Of a DNA stretch of 64,000 bases, positions 1 through 8,778 are shown in pieces. The DNA lies in NCBI RefSeq assembly GCF_026409565.1, contig NZ_CP112881.1:2217501-2281500 (forward strand), given 5' to 3'. This stretch comes from Sneathiella aquimaris. Its GTDB lineage: Bacteria > Pseudomonadota > Alphaproteobacteria > Sneathiellales > Sneathiellaceae. Position numbers and translations under genes: made by a program. Each line of letters begins with the position of its first letter. Position 1 is the stretch's first letter. The notes under the pieces were generated by a model. That model was not told the DNA's origin. It did not search any database and was given only the letters and a program-made list of their open reading frames with translations.

Positions 1-8
1 TCCATCAA

Positions 9-566
9 TCAAACCTGCATGATTTCCTGTTGTTTTTCTGACAGCATATCGTCCACATTTTTTACATATGTGTCCGTCAGCTTTTGAATGTCTTCTTCAG
101 CCTTTTTCACATCATCCTTGGAGTAGTCACCGTCTTTTTCAGCCGCTTTGGCGGCATCGTTCCCGTGACGACGCACATTGCGGATAGCAACTTTTGCCTG
201 CTCAGCGTATCCACTGGCAACTTTCGTCAGTTCAACACGACGTTCTTCAGTAAGTTCCGGAATAGGAACGCGCACTGTTAAACCATCTACGACAGGGTTC
301 AGACCAAGACCGGCATTGCGAATGCCTTTTTCAACGGCGCCGACATTTCCCTTGTCCCAAACCTGAACGGCCAGCATCCGTGCTTCCGGAGTGCTTACTG
401 TTCCAACCTGGTTCAAAGGCATCTCTGCACCATAGGATTCAACCGTTACAGGCTCGAGCAAACTGATATGCGCCCGACCGGTTCTCAGACCACCAAATTC
501 CGTTTTTAGAGACTCTAACGCCCCCTTCATCCGTTTTTCCAGGTCCTTCATTTCTGGCCCAGCCAT
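9..566 (-). CDS. frr: Ribosome recycling factor
   Basis: RRF splits the post-termination 70S complex together with EF-G so that subunits are reused; it acts in the cytoplasm. The protein has 185 residues, the usual family length, and begins with the typical three-helix-bundle start ([22 protein letters not shown]) followed by the conserved segment with [13 protein letters not shown] and the [10 protein letters not shown] stretch of the hinge region. It is complete, ending nine bases inside the window edge. It is the last gene seen of the block rpsB-tsf-pyrH-frr, a standard bacterial order, and lies 74 bp after pyrH. Start ATG at 566; the first in-frame start gives a full N-terminus. Confidence 0.97.
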   Translation of the reverse strand: MAGPEMKDLEKRMKGALESLKTEFGGLRTGRAHISLLEPVTVESYGAEMPLNQVGTVSTPEARMLAVQVWDKGNVGAVEKGIRNAGLGLNPVVDGLTVRVPIPELTEERRVELTKVASGYAEQAKVAIRNVRRHGNDAAKAAEKDGDYSKDDVKKAEEDIQKLTDTYVKNVDDMLSEKQQEIMQV

Positions 567-640
567 TACTCTCTCCCTAAATTAATAGATATTTCTAACA
601 TGCTATCTTAATTCAACAAATCGCTGTGACGGCATTATTA

Positions 641-1357
641 TCAAGAAACTTCCGTAAAGCATCCGTCTTTTTTCAATACTCTAGCAAATGACCCGGTTTC
701 CTGAATAGAAAATACGAGAATTGGAATATTGTTTTCCCGTGCCAGTGATATTGCCGCCGCATCCATGACCTTGAGATCGTTGGCAATTACATCAAGATGA
801 CTGAGCGTATCAAACCGTTTTGCGTCTGGCGAAGTGCGCGGATCTTTATCATAGACCCCATCAACATTCGTGCCCTTAAGCAGCGCATCACATTTCATTT
901 CTGCCGCCCGCAACGCCGCAGCGGTATCAGTTGTGAAAAATGGATTGCCTGTTCCGGCTGCAAAAATCACAATCCGTCCGCGTTCCAGATGACGTTCTGC
1001 CCGGCGTCGAATGTATGGCTCACAAACCGCGGACATCGGAATCGCTGAAAGAACCCTGCTTTCCATACCTTCTTTTTCAATGGCATGCTGCAAGGCAAGG
1101 GCGTTCATGACGGTTGCCATCATCCCCATATAATCGGCATTTGCCTGATCCATGCCTTGAGCGGTCCCGGAGACCCCGCGAAAAATATTTCCGCCGCCAA
1201 CAACAACGCAAACCTCCACCCCTAAATCATGGGCTTCACGGATATCCTGTGCAATACGTGTGGCAGTTTCCACATCGATACCATATTGCTGATTTCCAAG
1301 AAGAGCCTCACCGGAACATTTAAGAAGAACCCGTTTATATTGCGGTTCACTTGGCAT
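641..1357 (-). CDS. pyrH: UMP kinase
   Basis: Phosphorylates UMP to UDP with ATP in pyrimidine nucleotide synthesis; bacterial UMP kinases are homohexamers of the amino-acid-kinase fold. The 238-residue length is normal. The sequence shows the N-terminal [12 protein letters not shown] loop, the nucleotide-binding [11 protein letters not shown] loop and the acceptor-site [20 protein letters not shown] segment, with DGVYDKDPR in the C-terminal half. These are diagnostic of PyrH rather than of aspartokinases or glutamate kinases. It sits between tsf and frr on the same strand, the usual context. Confidence 0.97.
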   Translation of the reverse strand: MPSEPQYKRVLLKCSGEALLGNQQYGIDVETATRIAQDIREAHDLGVEVCVVVGGGNIFRGVSGTAQGMDQANADYMGMMATVMNALALQHAIEKEGMESRVLSAIPMSAVCEPYIRRRAERHLERGRIVIFAAGTGNPFFTTDTAAALRAAEMKCDALLKGTNVDGVYDKDPRTSPDAKRFDTLSHLDVIANDLKVMDAAAISLARENNIPILVFSIQETGSFARVLKKDGCFTEVS

Positions 1358-1450
1358 TTTAACCCCGATTTCTAACAGTTGATCTGAATTGAATTTCGGG
1401 AAGACAGCATACAGGATCGGCGAAATATTGAAAGTAATCCTGTCATCCCA

Positions 1451-1485
1451 TAAAAATATGGCGGCCTCGTTCCCGAGACCGCCAT
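1451..1485 (-). terminator. Rho-independent terminator after tsf
   Basis: On the minus strand a stem of about 12 bp (ATGGCGGTCTCG pairing with CGAGGCCGCCAT, one mismatch) is followed by ATATTTTTAT. It lies 23 bp beyond the tsf stop, so it probably ends or attenuates rpsB-tsf transcripts ahead of pyrH-frr. Confidence 0.7.
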
Positions 1486-1507
1486 GTTCTTTAGAGTGGT
1501 TTTGCGC

Positions 1508-2434
1508 TTAGCCGCTAACTGCAGCAGCAACCTCAGCAGCAAAATCAGATTCTTCTTTTTCGATACCTTCACCAACCGCGTAGCGGATGACGCTTGCGAT
1601 CTTGATGGAGGATCCAAGTTCCTTGCCTTTAAGCTCAACAGCTTTTTCGACAGAATTTTCACCGTCAACGACGAACGTCTGTTTCAGCAGAACAACTTCC
1701 TGATAGAATTTGTTCAAACGGCCTTCGACCATCTTGGCGATAATTTCTTCTGGCTTACCAGATTCGCGTGCCTGATCGGAAAGAACTGTCCGTTCACGCT
1801 CTACTGATGCTGGGTCCAACTCGTCAACAGAAACTGCTTCAGGGTTTGTTGCTGCAACATGCATTGCAATCTGCTTACCAAACTCTTCCAGTTTGGCCGC
1901 ATCGCCTTCACTTTCCAAAGCAACAAGAATACCGATCTTACCAAGACCAGGGGCTGTTGCGTTGTGAACATATGATGCAACGACACCATTTTCGACAGAC
2001 ACGCTCACTGCGCGGCGCAGGTTCATGTTTTCGCCGATTGTTGCAATTGCGTTTGTCAGGGTCGCTTCAACAGTTTCGTCCGATCCCGGGAAAGTTGCCG
2101 CTTTAATTGCGTCCAGATCGCCAGACTGTGTAGATGCAACATCTGCGATGCCCATTACCAGTTTCTGGAAATCTTCATTCCGACCAACGAAGTCTGTTTC
2201 TGCGTTCACTTCAACGATCGCACCAGACGTTCCGGAAGTTGAAACGGCAACCAATCCTTCAGCGGCGACACGACCAGATTTTTTAGACGCTGTCGCCAGG
2301 CCTTTTGTACGCAACCAGTCAATCGCAGCGTCAAGATCACCTGCGGTTTCGGTCAGCGCTTTTTTGCAATCCATCATGCCGGCGCCAGATTTTTCGCGAA
2401 GTTCTTTAACTTTTGCAGCTGTAATTTCAGCCAT
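1508..2434 (-). CDS. tsf: Elongation factor Ts
   Basis: Nucleotide-exchange factor that regenerates EF-Tu-GTP. The 308 residues match the normal length of proteobacterial EF-Ts. The N-terminal UBA-like domain carries the signature [19 protein letters not shown], and the core contains [10 protein letters not shown], the exchange loop that contacts EF-Tu. The start ATG at 2434 has GAGGA six bases upstream. It follows rpsB with a 76-bp gap holding a perfect 10-bp hairpin, and precedes a terminator, as in the classic rpsB-tsf unit. Confidence 0.97.
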   Translation of the reverse strand: MAEITAAKVKELREKSGAGMMDCKKALTETAGDLDAAIDWLRTKGLATASKKSGRVAAEGLVAVSTSGTSGAIVEVNAETDFVGRNEDFQKLVMGIADVASTQSGDLDAIKAATFPGSDETVEATLTNAIATIGENMNLRRAVSVSVENGVVASYVHNATAPGLGKIGILVALESEGDAAKLEEFGKQIAMHVAATNPEAVSVDELDPASVERERTVLSDQARESGKPEEIIAKMVEGRLNKFYQEVVLLKQTFVVDGENSVEKAVELKGKELGSSIKIASVIRYAVGEGIEKEESDFAAEVAAAVSG

Positions 2435-2472
2435 AACCGATCCTCATTTCAATAAATGTGATTGATTTAAAC

Positions 2473-2501
2473 TGTCACATGCCCATTGCGAGCATGTGAC
2501 A
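2473..2501 (-). other. Hairpin between rpsB and tsf
   Basis: A perfect 10-bp inverted repeat (TGTCACATGC and GCATGTGACA, 9-base loop) sits in the rpsB-tsf spacer. No T-run follows on the minus strand, so it looks more like an attenuator, processing or stability element than a full terminator. Confidence 0.6.
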
Positions 2502-2510
2502 ATCGTCAAA

Positions 2511-3326
2511 TTATTCAGAAGCCGCTGGTTGTTCAGCTGGTGCTTCGGCTGCTTCAGCAGGTGCGTCTGCAACTGGAAGCTCTTCTACTGGAGCTTCGAG
2601 TGCTTCGCCGAGATCTTCACCCTTCAGTTCCATTCCTTCAGAAATACCGTCGATAACGGCCTGCTTGAACAGATCACAATAAAGGTTGATGGCGCGCAAG
2701 GCATCGTCATTACCAGGAACCGGATAGTCAATACCATCTGGGTTTGAGTTACTATCAAGAATACCAACAACCGGAATGCCCAGTTTGTTTGCTTCTTTAA
2801 CAGCCAGCTCTTCTTTGTTTGTATCAATCACGACGATGATGCTTGGAAGACCGCCCATGTCTTTAATACCACCAAGAGCCAGTTCCAGTTTGTCACGCTC
2901 GCGTGTCATTTTCAGGATTTCTTTCTTGGTCAGACCCATTTCGTCTGAAGAAAGACGCTCTTCAACAGTGCGAAGACGTTTGATTGACTCAGAAACTGTT
3001 TTCCAGTTTGTCAGCATTCCGCCGAGCCAGCGATGGTTCACATAGAACTGTGCGCACTGCTTGGCACTTTCAGCAACAACTTCAGATGCCTGACGTTTTG
3101 TGCCAACAAAAAGGACACGACCGTTACCAGCGACAACTTTGCGAACCGCCGCGAGGGCCTGGTCCAGCATAGGAACTGTCTGCTGTAGATCGATAATGTG
3201 GATGTTATTTCTTTTGCCGAAGATGTACGGACCCATTTTTGGGTTCCAACGACGGGCTTGGTGACCAAAGTGAACACCAGCTTCTAAAAGCTGCTGCATA
3301 CTGAAGAGAGGCTGTTGCGGCTGCAT
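2511..3326 (-). CDS. rpsB: 30S ribosomal protein S2
   Basis: Structural protein of the small subunit. The conserved N-terminal [14 protein letters not shown], the [14 protein letters not shown] stretch and the [12 protein letters not shown] region identify S2. I place the start at the ATG at 3326, because AAAAGGAG lies eight bases upstream and the longer reading (to 3425) would translate the leader. That gives 271 residues, slightly above E. coli S2; the excess is a C-terminal Glu/Ala/Pro-rich tail (last about 35 residues), common in alphaproteobacteria. First gene of the rpsB-tsf-pyrH-frr block. Confidence 0.97.
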   Translation of the reverse strand: MQPQQPLFSMQQLLEAGVHFGHQARRWNPKMGPYIFGKRNNIHIIDLQQTVPMLDQALAAVRKVVAGNGRVLFVGTKRQASEVVAESAKQCAQFYVNHRWLGGMLTNWKTVSESIKRLRTVEERLSSDEMGLTKKEILKMTRERDKLELALGGIKDMGGLPSIIVVIDTNKEELAVKEANKLGIPVVGILDSNSNPDGIDYPVPGNDDALRAINLYCDLFKQAVIDGISEGMELKGEDLGEALEAPVEELPVADAPAEAAEAPAEQPAASE

Positions 3327-3396
3327 AATGCATACTCCTTTTCCGGTTGAACCTCCGTGAGCCTTGGTCCAGAAACATTCTGAACACCGGATGGTC

Positions 3397-3474
3397 GTTA
3401 CCAACACAGTAACTACCGAACTCACGTGTGAATTTACAAGGCGGTGTCTATAGCCCTAATTCCAAAGATGCAAG
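3397..3474 (-). promoter_or_regulatory. rpsB promoter and structured leader
   Basis: On the minus strand CTTGCA (3469-3474), 16 bp, TATAGA (3447-3452) forms a good vegetative promoter. It would start a leader of roughly 115 bases, which contains a hairpin GTTAC-N7-GTAAC (3397-3413). S2 leaders are known sites of autoregulation in other bacteria; that it works so here is inference. Confidence 0.5.
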
Positions 3475-3493
3475 TGAAAAGTGAGCTTTTCTG

Positions 3494-6400
3494 TTAAATA
3501 TCGTGAACATCTACAACACCGGGAACATATTTGATCGCCTGGCGTATTTCTGGAGAGATATTGTAGGTTCTAGCCAAATCCAGCTCGACCTCTTTTGAAT
3601 CGCCCTCAAGGGTCAGAATAAAGGCCACCCGGCCCCGACCGACGCCACCATTCTGAAGAATATCCGAGACTTGCTTCAACGGACCATCATCATCGATAAA
3701 GATCTTGACCCCGTCGCCTGTCTGGGCTGCGACTGTCTCAAGCCGTTGAACTCCTTGCGCTGTCAGTCGGGGTTGTTCGTTGTCGACATTACCAAGGACG
3801 TTAATGACAAGAGAACTACCAACCTCCAGAATCTCGCGGCACTGAAACAGCACCTCTTCGAACATTGTGACCTCAAAGGCCCCTGAAGAATCTGACAGTT
3901 GAACAAAGGCGAGTGCTTTTCCTTTTTTCGTTCTCAACTGGCGCTTTCCCATAACAGTCCCGGCAAGACGCGCCGCCGTTTCCGATGCCCCAAGCGATTC
4001 CAGATATGTGGCGCTGCTGCGAACCCCTGCTTTTTCAAGTGTTTTCGCATAAGCATCGAGAGGGTGACCCGACAAATAGAAGCCAATTGCATCAAATTCG
4101 TGCTTAAGGCTTTCCATGGATGTCCAACGGGACGCTTTTGCCAAACTCGGCGTTACCTCTGCCACCGTGTCGGACCCTCCAAAAAGATTAACCTGTCCGC
4201 TGCCCCGCTCTTCCTCTGCTTGCTGCGCATATCGTAAAAGCAATTCCAACGAGGCAAAAACCTGTGCCCTGTCCGCATGCAGGGCATCAAACGCACCTGC
4301 CCGGGTCAGGTTTTCCGCCTGACGTTTATTCATATGCTTAGGGTTGATCCGGGACGCGAAATCGAACAGGTCCTTGAAGGGTCCATTTTCATAGCGTTCC
4401 TTGACGATGCCTGCCATTGCTTCACGACCAACATTCTTAACCGCTGACAAGGCATACCGTACTGCGCCCTCGTCGCCCTTGAATTCGACAGAAAATTCCA
4501 CCTCTGAATGATTGAGACAAGGAGGGTAAACCGGGATTTTCATTCTATCCAGATCTTGCCGGAATATGTTCAGTTTATCTGTATTATTCAAGTCCAGACT
4601 CATGGACGCCGCCATGAATTCGACTGGGTAATTCGCCTTCAGATAAGCCGTGTGATACGACACCAATGCATAGGCCGCCGCATGGGATTTATTGAAACCA
4701 TAACTCGCAAATTTTGCCACAAGGTCAAAAATGTGGCTGGCATCTTTCGCCTTGACCCCCTGCTCGACCGCCCCATCACAGAAACGCTCCCGCTGTTTGT
4801 CCATTTCTTCTTTAATTTTTTTGCCCATGGCACGGCGCAGCAGATCCGCTTCACCAAGGCTGTATCCCGCAAGAACCTTGGCAATTTCCATCACCTGTTC
4901 CTGATAAATAATCACGCCATAGGTTTCTTCCAGAATATGCTTCAGTTTATCATGCAGCAAATTCGGCTCTTCAAGACCATGTTTACAGCGAATATAGGTC
5001 GGAATATTTTCCATGGGACCCGGACGATACAAGGCCACAATCGCGATAATATCCTCAAACGCATCGGGTCGCATTTTTCGAAGCATATCCCGCATGCCCG
5101 AACTCTCAAGCTGGAAAACGCCAACCGTGTCGCCACTGGACAACAACTCAAACGTTTTAGGGTCATCAAGCGGGATCTTGGCAAAATCAATTGGAATATT
5201 CCGTTTTGCCAGAAGATCCTTGGCCCGGTCCAAGACAGTCAGGGTTTTCAACCCCAAGAAGTCGAACTTTACCAGTCCTGCCGTTTCCACATATTTCATG
5301 GAATATTGTGTAACCGGCATATCAGATCGCGGATCGCGATATAGTGGTACCAGTTTATCCAGCTCCCGGTCCCCGATCACCACGCCCGCCGCATGGGTTG
5401 AGGCATGCCGATACAGACCTTCAAGCTGCAGCGCAATTTCAATCAGTCGAGCAACATCCGCATCCGTATCCCGGGCCTCGCGTAATGGATATTCAGTATC
5501 CAGTGCCTCCTGAAGGCTCATAGGGTTGGCCGGATTAGACGGTATCAGCTTACTGATCCTGTCAACCTGACCATAAGGCATCTGCAAAACACGGCCCACA
5601 TCACGAATGGCCGCCTTGGCCTGCAACTTACCGAATGTGATGATCTGAGCGACTTGATCATGTCCGTATTTGTCCTGAACATACCGGATCACACGCTCGC
5701 GTTTATCCTGACAGAAATCGATATCAAAGTCGGGCATGCTCACCCGCTCCGGGTTCAAAAACCGCTCGAACAGCAAACCAAAACGCAACGGATCAAGGTC
5801 TGTAATAGTCAAGGCCCACGCAACCACCGAGCCCGCGCCTGATCCACGCCCCGGCCCGACTGGAATATCATTTTCTTTCGACCACTGAATAAAATCCGAA
5901 ACGATCAGGAAGTATCCGGGAAATCCCATCTGGTTGATCACACCGGTTTCATATTCCAACCGGTCGAAATATTCCTTGTGCTTGGCTGCCTTGACATCCT
6001 CGTCCATGTCCGCGGTAAACACTTCTTCTTCCAGACGCTTTTGCAAGCCCTGACGGGCCAATGCTTCCAGAGCCCCGGCCTCATCCCGACCCTCAGAGGA
6101 AGAAAAGGCGGGCAGGATGGGATCCCGCGCAGGCGACAACACCGCGCAGCGTTTTGCAATCACCAGCGTGTTTTGGATGGCCTCGGGTAAATCACTGAAC
6201 AGAGCCTGCATTTCATCCGCAGACTTGAAGTAATGTTCGGGTGTCCGTCTTTTCCTCTCAAGATCCCCGACATAGGTACCATTGGCGATACATAATAGGG
6301 CATCATGCGCGTCATACATTTCCTTTTTCGGAAAAAAACATTCATTGGTCGCAACCAAGGGAATATCGTGCTCGTAAGCCAGATCCAGCATAAACGGCTC

Positions 6401-6997
6401 GGTCAGTTTCTCCAAATCCAGGTCATGACGTTGAATTTCCATATAAAGGCGGCCAGGGAAGATCGTTTTCAACCGAAGCAGATACGTTTCAGCATCCTCC
6501 ATCTGCTCGTTCTCAATCAGCTTTCCAATGGGGCCTTCTGCGCCGCCGGTCAAGCAGATCAATCCTTCAGAACAACTTTCCAGATACTCAAGACTGACCT
6601 GCGCCGTATCGCCCGCCTCGGTTTCAAGAAAGGCATGAGAGGTCAATTTTAAAAGATTGTAATACCCAGCCTCATTCTGAGCCAAAAAAACCATGGGATC
6701 CGGATCCGGTTTCCGACCATTTCGGTCAAGCGGTCCGGTGCTGGTCACGGAGACCTGACACCCCATAATTGGCTGGACGCCGCCAGAGGGAAAAGACAGT
6801 GACATTTCCAGACTACCAAACAAATTATTAGTATCTGTCAATGCGACCGCAGGCATTTTAAAATCCTGACACAGCCCTAACAGTCTTTTGACCGGTATCG
6901 CCCCTTCGGACAGGGAGTACGCGGTGTGAACCCGCAAATGGACAAAACCGGCATGGGACAAGGAAACATTCTCCATCAGTGACTTTATACGTCCCAT
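3494..6997 (-). CDS. dnaE: DNA polymerase III subunit alpha
   Basis: Replicative polymerase of the DnaE1 class. At 1167 residues it has the normal length. The N-terminal PHP domain starts with FVHLRVHTAYSL. The C-family polymerase core shows GPGRGSGAGS near residue 380 and the catalytic aspartates in MPDFDIDFCQDKR near 420. Helix-hairpin-helix and OB-fold domains follow (FYLSGHPLDAY, GTVMGKRQLRTKKGKA). I choose the ATG at 6997, ten bases after AAAAGGG; an upstream in-frame GTG at 7003 has poorer spacing. It is not the DnaE2/ImuC error-prone form, having full PHP and C-terminal parts. A LexA-controlled small gene and a perfect DnaA box lie just upstream. Confidence 0.97.
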   Translation of the reverse strand: MGRIKSLMENVSLSHAGFVHLRVHTAYSLSEGAIPVKRLLGLCQDFKMPAVALTDTNNLFGSLEMSLSFPSGGVQPIMGCQVSVTSTGPLDRNGRKPDPDPMVFLAQNEAGYYNLLKLTSHAFLETEAGDTAQVSLEYLESCSEGLICLTGGAEGPIGKLIENEQMEDAETYLLRLKTIFPGRLYMEIQRHDLDLEKLTEPFMLDLAYEHDIPLVATNECFFPKKEMYDAHDALLCIANGTYVGDLERKRRTPEHYFKSADEMQALFSDLPEAIQNTLVIAKRCAVLSPARDPILPAFSSSEGRDEAGALEALARQGLQKRLEEEVFTADMDEDVKAAKHKEYFDRLEYETGVINQMGFPGYFLIVSDFIQWSKENDIPVGPGRGSGAGSVVAWALTITDLDPLRFGLLFERFLNPERVSMPDFDIDFCQDKRERVIRYVQDKYGHDQVAQIITFGKLQAKAAIRDVGRVLQMPYGQVDRISKLIPSNPANPMSLQEALDTEYPLREARDTDADVARLIEIALQLEGLYRHASTHAAGVVIGDRELDKLVPLYRDPRSDMPVTQYSMKYVETAGLVKFDFLGLKTLTVLDRAKDLLAKRNIPIDFAKIPLDDPKTFELLSSGDTVGVFQLESSGMRDMLRKMRPDAFEDIIAIVALYRPGPMENIPTYIRCKHGLEEPNLLHDKLKHILEETYGVIIYQEQVMEIAKVLAGYSLGEADLLRRAMGKKIKEEMDKQRERFCDGAVEQGVKAKDASHIFDLVAKFASYGFNKSHAAAYALVSYHTAYLKANYPVEFMAASMSLDLNNTDKLNIFRQDLDRMKIPVYPPCLNHSEVEFSVEFKGDEGAVRYALSAVKNVGREAMAGIVKERYENGPFKDLFDFASRINPKHMNKRQAENLTRAGAFDALHADRAQVFASLELLLRYAQQAEEERGSGQVNLFGGSDTVAEVTPSLAKASRWTSMESLKHEFDAIGFYLSGHPLDAYAKTLEKAGVRSSATYLESLGASETAARLAGTVMGKRQLRTKKGKALAFVQLSDSSGAFEVTMFEEVLFQCREILEVGSSLVINVLGNVDNEQPRLTAQGVQRLETVAAQTGDGVKIFIDDDGPLKQVSDILQNGGVGRGRVAFILTLEGDSKEVELDLARTYNISPEIRQAIKYVPGVVDVHDI

Positions 6998-7054
6998 TAT
7001 CACACATCCCTTTTAAAAGATCAGTCCTTGACACCCTCCGTTTTGATAAATTCT

Positions 7055-7063
7055 TGTGGATAA
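7055..7063 (-). promoter_or_regulatory. Consensus DnaA box upstream of dnaE
   Basis: TTATCCACA on the minus strand, identical to the strongest E. coli-type DnaA box, about 60 bp upstream of the dnaE start and downstream of the small SOS gene. A single box in 64 kb could occur by chance; its position makes a role in dnaE control possible. Confidence 0.45.
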
Positions 7064-7103
7064 GTTGCGGTGGCTGGATCCCCAAGCCGCAACCAATCAA
7101 ACT

Positions 7104-7211
7104 TCATCCTGTAAAGCTGTGAACAATTTCGGCCCAAAAAACCATGGTCGCCAAAGCACCCCCGAAAACGAGACATTCAAAACCGTTTTTCATCCAATTA
7201 AAGTTCGACAT
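7104..7211 (-). CDS. SOS-controlled small membrane protein (SidA-like)
   Basis: A 35-residue protein with a short polar N-terminus (MSNFNWMKNG), one predicted transmembrane helix (about residues 13-31, LVFGGALATMVFWAEIV) and a five-residue tail. The start at 7211 is preceded by GGAG with six bases spacing; two in-frame ATGs lie six and twelve bases further up. The promoter has a perfect -35, with a LexA box filling the spacer. In Caulobacter the LexA-induced division inhibitor SidA is a similarly short single-helix membrane protein and, from memory, lies next to dnaE. Inference: this is a SidA-type SOS division inhibitor acting in the inner membrane. The sequence is too short to prove homology by eye, so no symbol is given. 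Confidence 0.72.
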   Translation of the reverse strand: MSNFNWMKNGFECLVFGGALATMVFWAEIVHSFTG

Positions 7212-7239
7212 TTTCATCTCCATTGTTCTTATGGAGGCT

Positions 7240-7268
7240 ATTTTGTTCTTGTTTTGTTCTTTTGTCAA
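7240..7268 (-). promoter_or_regulatory. LexA-controlled promoter (SOS box GTTC-N7-GTTC)
   Basis: On the minus strand TTGACA (7263-7268), exactly 17 bp, then CAAAAT (7240-7245). The spacer is occupied by GAAC-N7-GAAC (7245-7259), which is the alphaproteobacterial LexA operator GTTC-N7-GTTC read on the other strand. LexA bound here would cover the polymerase site. The promoter serves the 35-codon gene at 7104-7211 and may also read into dnaE. Confidence 0.8.
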
Positions 7269-7270
7269 AC

Positions 7271-7298
7271 TAAAAAAAACACCCTCAAATAAAGGGTG
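7271..7298 (-). terminator. Terminator after boxR
   Basis: CACCCT, 7-base loop, AGGGTG, then eight T on the minus strand. It closes the box cluster 38 bp after the boxR stop and lies immediately upstream of the SOS promoter, insulating dnaE from catabolic transcription. Confidence 0.85.
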
Positions 7299-7335
7299 CC
7301 TAAACTGATATTTATCAATGCCTTAGACCGCGCCC

Positions 7336-8265
7336 CTATATTTCGATCAGGCCACATTCCCGCATGACAGACAAAATATCACTCAGTGCCTGCCCCACAT
7401 CCCGTCCTGACGTATTTACGGTCATCTCCGCCCGCGCATACAATGCCTCACGGCTCATCAGGATACTTTTCAATTCATCCATCGCTTCCGGATTACCCGC
7501 CATGGGTCGCTCGTCCCCTTGCCCCCGAACCCGTGACATATGATCATCAGGATCGGCCTTGAGCCAAATTGTGTGATAGTGACGTAGAAGATAATTGAAG
7601 GTTTCCGGTTCCGACACAATACCGCCCGCCACAGCAAGAACGATAGAATCATGTGTGGCAGCAATCCTTTCCACGGATTGTTTTTCAAGCCTTCGGTACC
7701 CCTCCTGTCCATATAAGGCAATCACCTCATTTACCGGCATACCACTAGCTTGTTCAATTTCCTCGTTCAGCTCCAGAAAAGGCACGCCAATTTCTTCCGC
7801 GGACATCCGTCCCAGAGTGGATTTTCCAGCCCCGCGCAATCCAATGAAAGCAATTCGCCGCGACCGTTTTATGGCGGGGTGGTCGGGATCAAGTATTTCC
7901 AGCACGCGATTTCGCTGTTCTTTCGTCGACTGCTGCAAAAGTGACAGAATGGGAATAATTTCTGAATGGTAAGGATCTTCTTCGCCAACAAGCCATTCGA
8001 TTTTATAATCAAGGGCATCGGCCACCCGCCTCAACAAAACAATGGAAATATTCCCAGATCCGGTCTCCAGCTGCGCAAGATAGCGTTGCGACACACCCGA
8101 AATATCGGACAGGGCCTTCCGGGAAATATTTTTCCGAGATCGCGCCTCACGAACCCGCTGCCCCACCATCTCCATAAAGGGGGCCGCCAAATCGTTTTCA
8201 AAAGAGGAAGTCTCTTTCTCTCTTGTGAGTGTTTTACCACCAAAAGACGCAATTTCATTTTCCAT
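7336..8265 (-). CDS. boxR: Benzoyl-CoA-responsive regulator, HTH plus shikimate-kinase-like domain
   Basis: Two-domain regulator of the BzdR/BoxR family. After a variable N-terminal stretch of about 30 residues an XRE-type helix-turn-helix follows (VGQRVREARSRKNISRKAL, then SGVSQRYLAQLETG). The C-terminal half resembles shikimate kinase, with a Walker A loop GLRGAGKST and VAVAGGIV. In the known members this domain binds benzoyl-CoA and frees the DNA. Being last in the box operon supports BoxR over AroK; a shikimate kinase would lack the HTH. I place the start at ATG 8265 (309 residues); a GTG at 8304 is possible and neither has a strong Shine-Dalgarno. Confidence 0.88.
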   Translation of the reverse strand: MENEIASFGGKTLTREKETSSFENDLAAPFMEMVGQRVREARSRKNISRKALSDISGVSQRYLAQLETGSGNISIVLLRRVADALDYKIEWLVGEEDPYHSEIIPILSLLQQSTKEQRNRVLEILDPDHPAIKRSRRIAFIGLRGAGKSTLGRMSAEEIGVPFLELNEEIEQASGMPVNEVIALYGQEGYRRLEKQSVERIAATHDSIVLAVAGGIVSEPETFNYLLRHYHTIWLKADPDDHMSRVRGQGDERPMAGNPEAMDELKSILMSREALYARAEMTVNTSGRDVGQALSDILSVMRECGLIEI

Positions 8266-8351
8266 AGGCTGTACACCAAATCGTTCATAACACGCGAAAA
8301 ACACTATATTTCAATGGCTTCAACATATAACACGCAGTATTACAGAGGTCA

Positions 8352-8771
8352 TTACTCAATCATCAATGGTTCAATAAGCGACCGAATATCCGGAGGAGCC
8401 GATTGCTTTTTGAAACTATCCGCCTCGACGAATACATTGACAAATGTCCCGGTGAAACAGTCAATCCCGTCCTGACGCCCGATGACCTGAAAGGTAACCG
8501 AGCTCTCGCCAACTTTGCGAAGCCTCACTTCACATTCCAGTGCAAATCGAGGCGTAACAGGAGAAACAAAATCAAGACTCAAATGAACAAAAGGAGTTCC
8601 AACATTTCGGTCCAGATTTAAACAATACCAATCCTGCCCCACATGCTCTTGCCACCAGGCGTCGATAGCCTCTAGTGCAAAACATGGAAGCCTGCCGGTA
8701 TAGGCTATCTTCGCGGGGTCACAATCTCCCCAGCCAACCCGTACCGAATGAATAAAAGGAAGTGTGACCAT
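8352..8771 (-). CDS. 4-hydroxybenzoyl-CoA-type thioesterase of the box cluster
   Basis: A hotdog-fold acyl-CoA thioesterase of the 4HBT family, 139 residues. The active-site region WGDCDPAKIAYTGR with its Asp is near residue 17-20, followed by FALEAIDAWW. It starts 7 bp after boxA and so belongs to the operon. Box clusters of other bacteria also contain such an enzyme; the proposed role is to hydrolyse CoA esters that accumulate as dead ends and so free the CoA pool. The exact substrate cannot be read from the sequence. Confidence 0.85.
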   Translation of the reverse strand: MVTLPFIHSVRVGWGDCDPAKIAYTGRLPCFALEAIDAWWQEHVGQDWYCLNLDRNVGTPFVHLSLDFVSPVTPRFALECEVRLRKVGESSVTFQVIGRQDGIDCFTGTFVNVFVEADSFKKQSAPPDIRSLIEPLMIE

Positions 8772-8778
8772 TTAATCC

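Noticed and set aside
4508-5344. 278-codon open frame on the plus strand opposite dnaE
   Set aside because: It lies wholly inside the DnaE polymerase core on the other strand, which has intact motifs; the translated product shows no domain.
6858-7100. 80-codon minus-strand frame overlapping the dnaE start
   Set aside because: Out of frame with dnaE, which has a better start and a conserved product; no ribosome-binding site.
7336-8265. Reading the C-terminal domain as a biosynthetic shikimate kinase (AroK)
   Set aside because: The N-terminal HTH and its place at the end of the box operon fit the BoxR/BzdR regulators; no aroB is adjacent.
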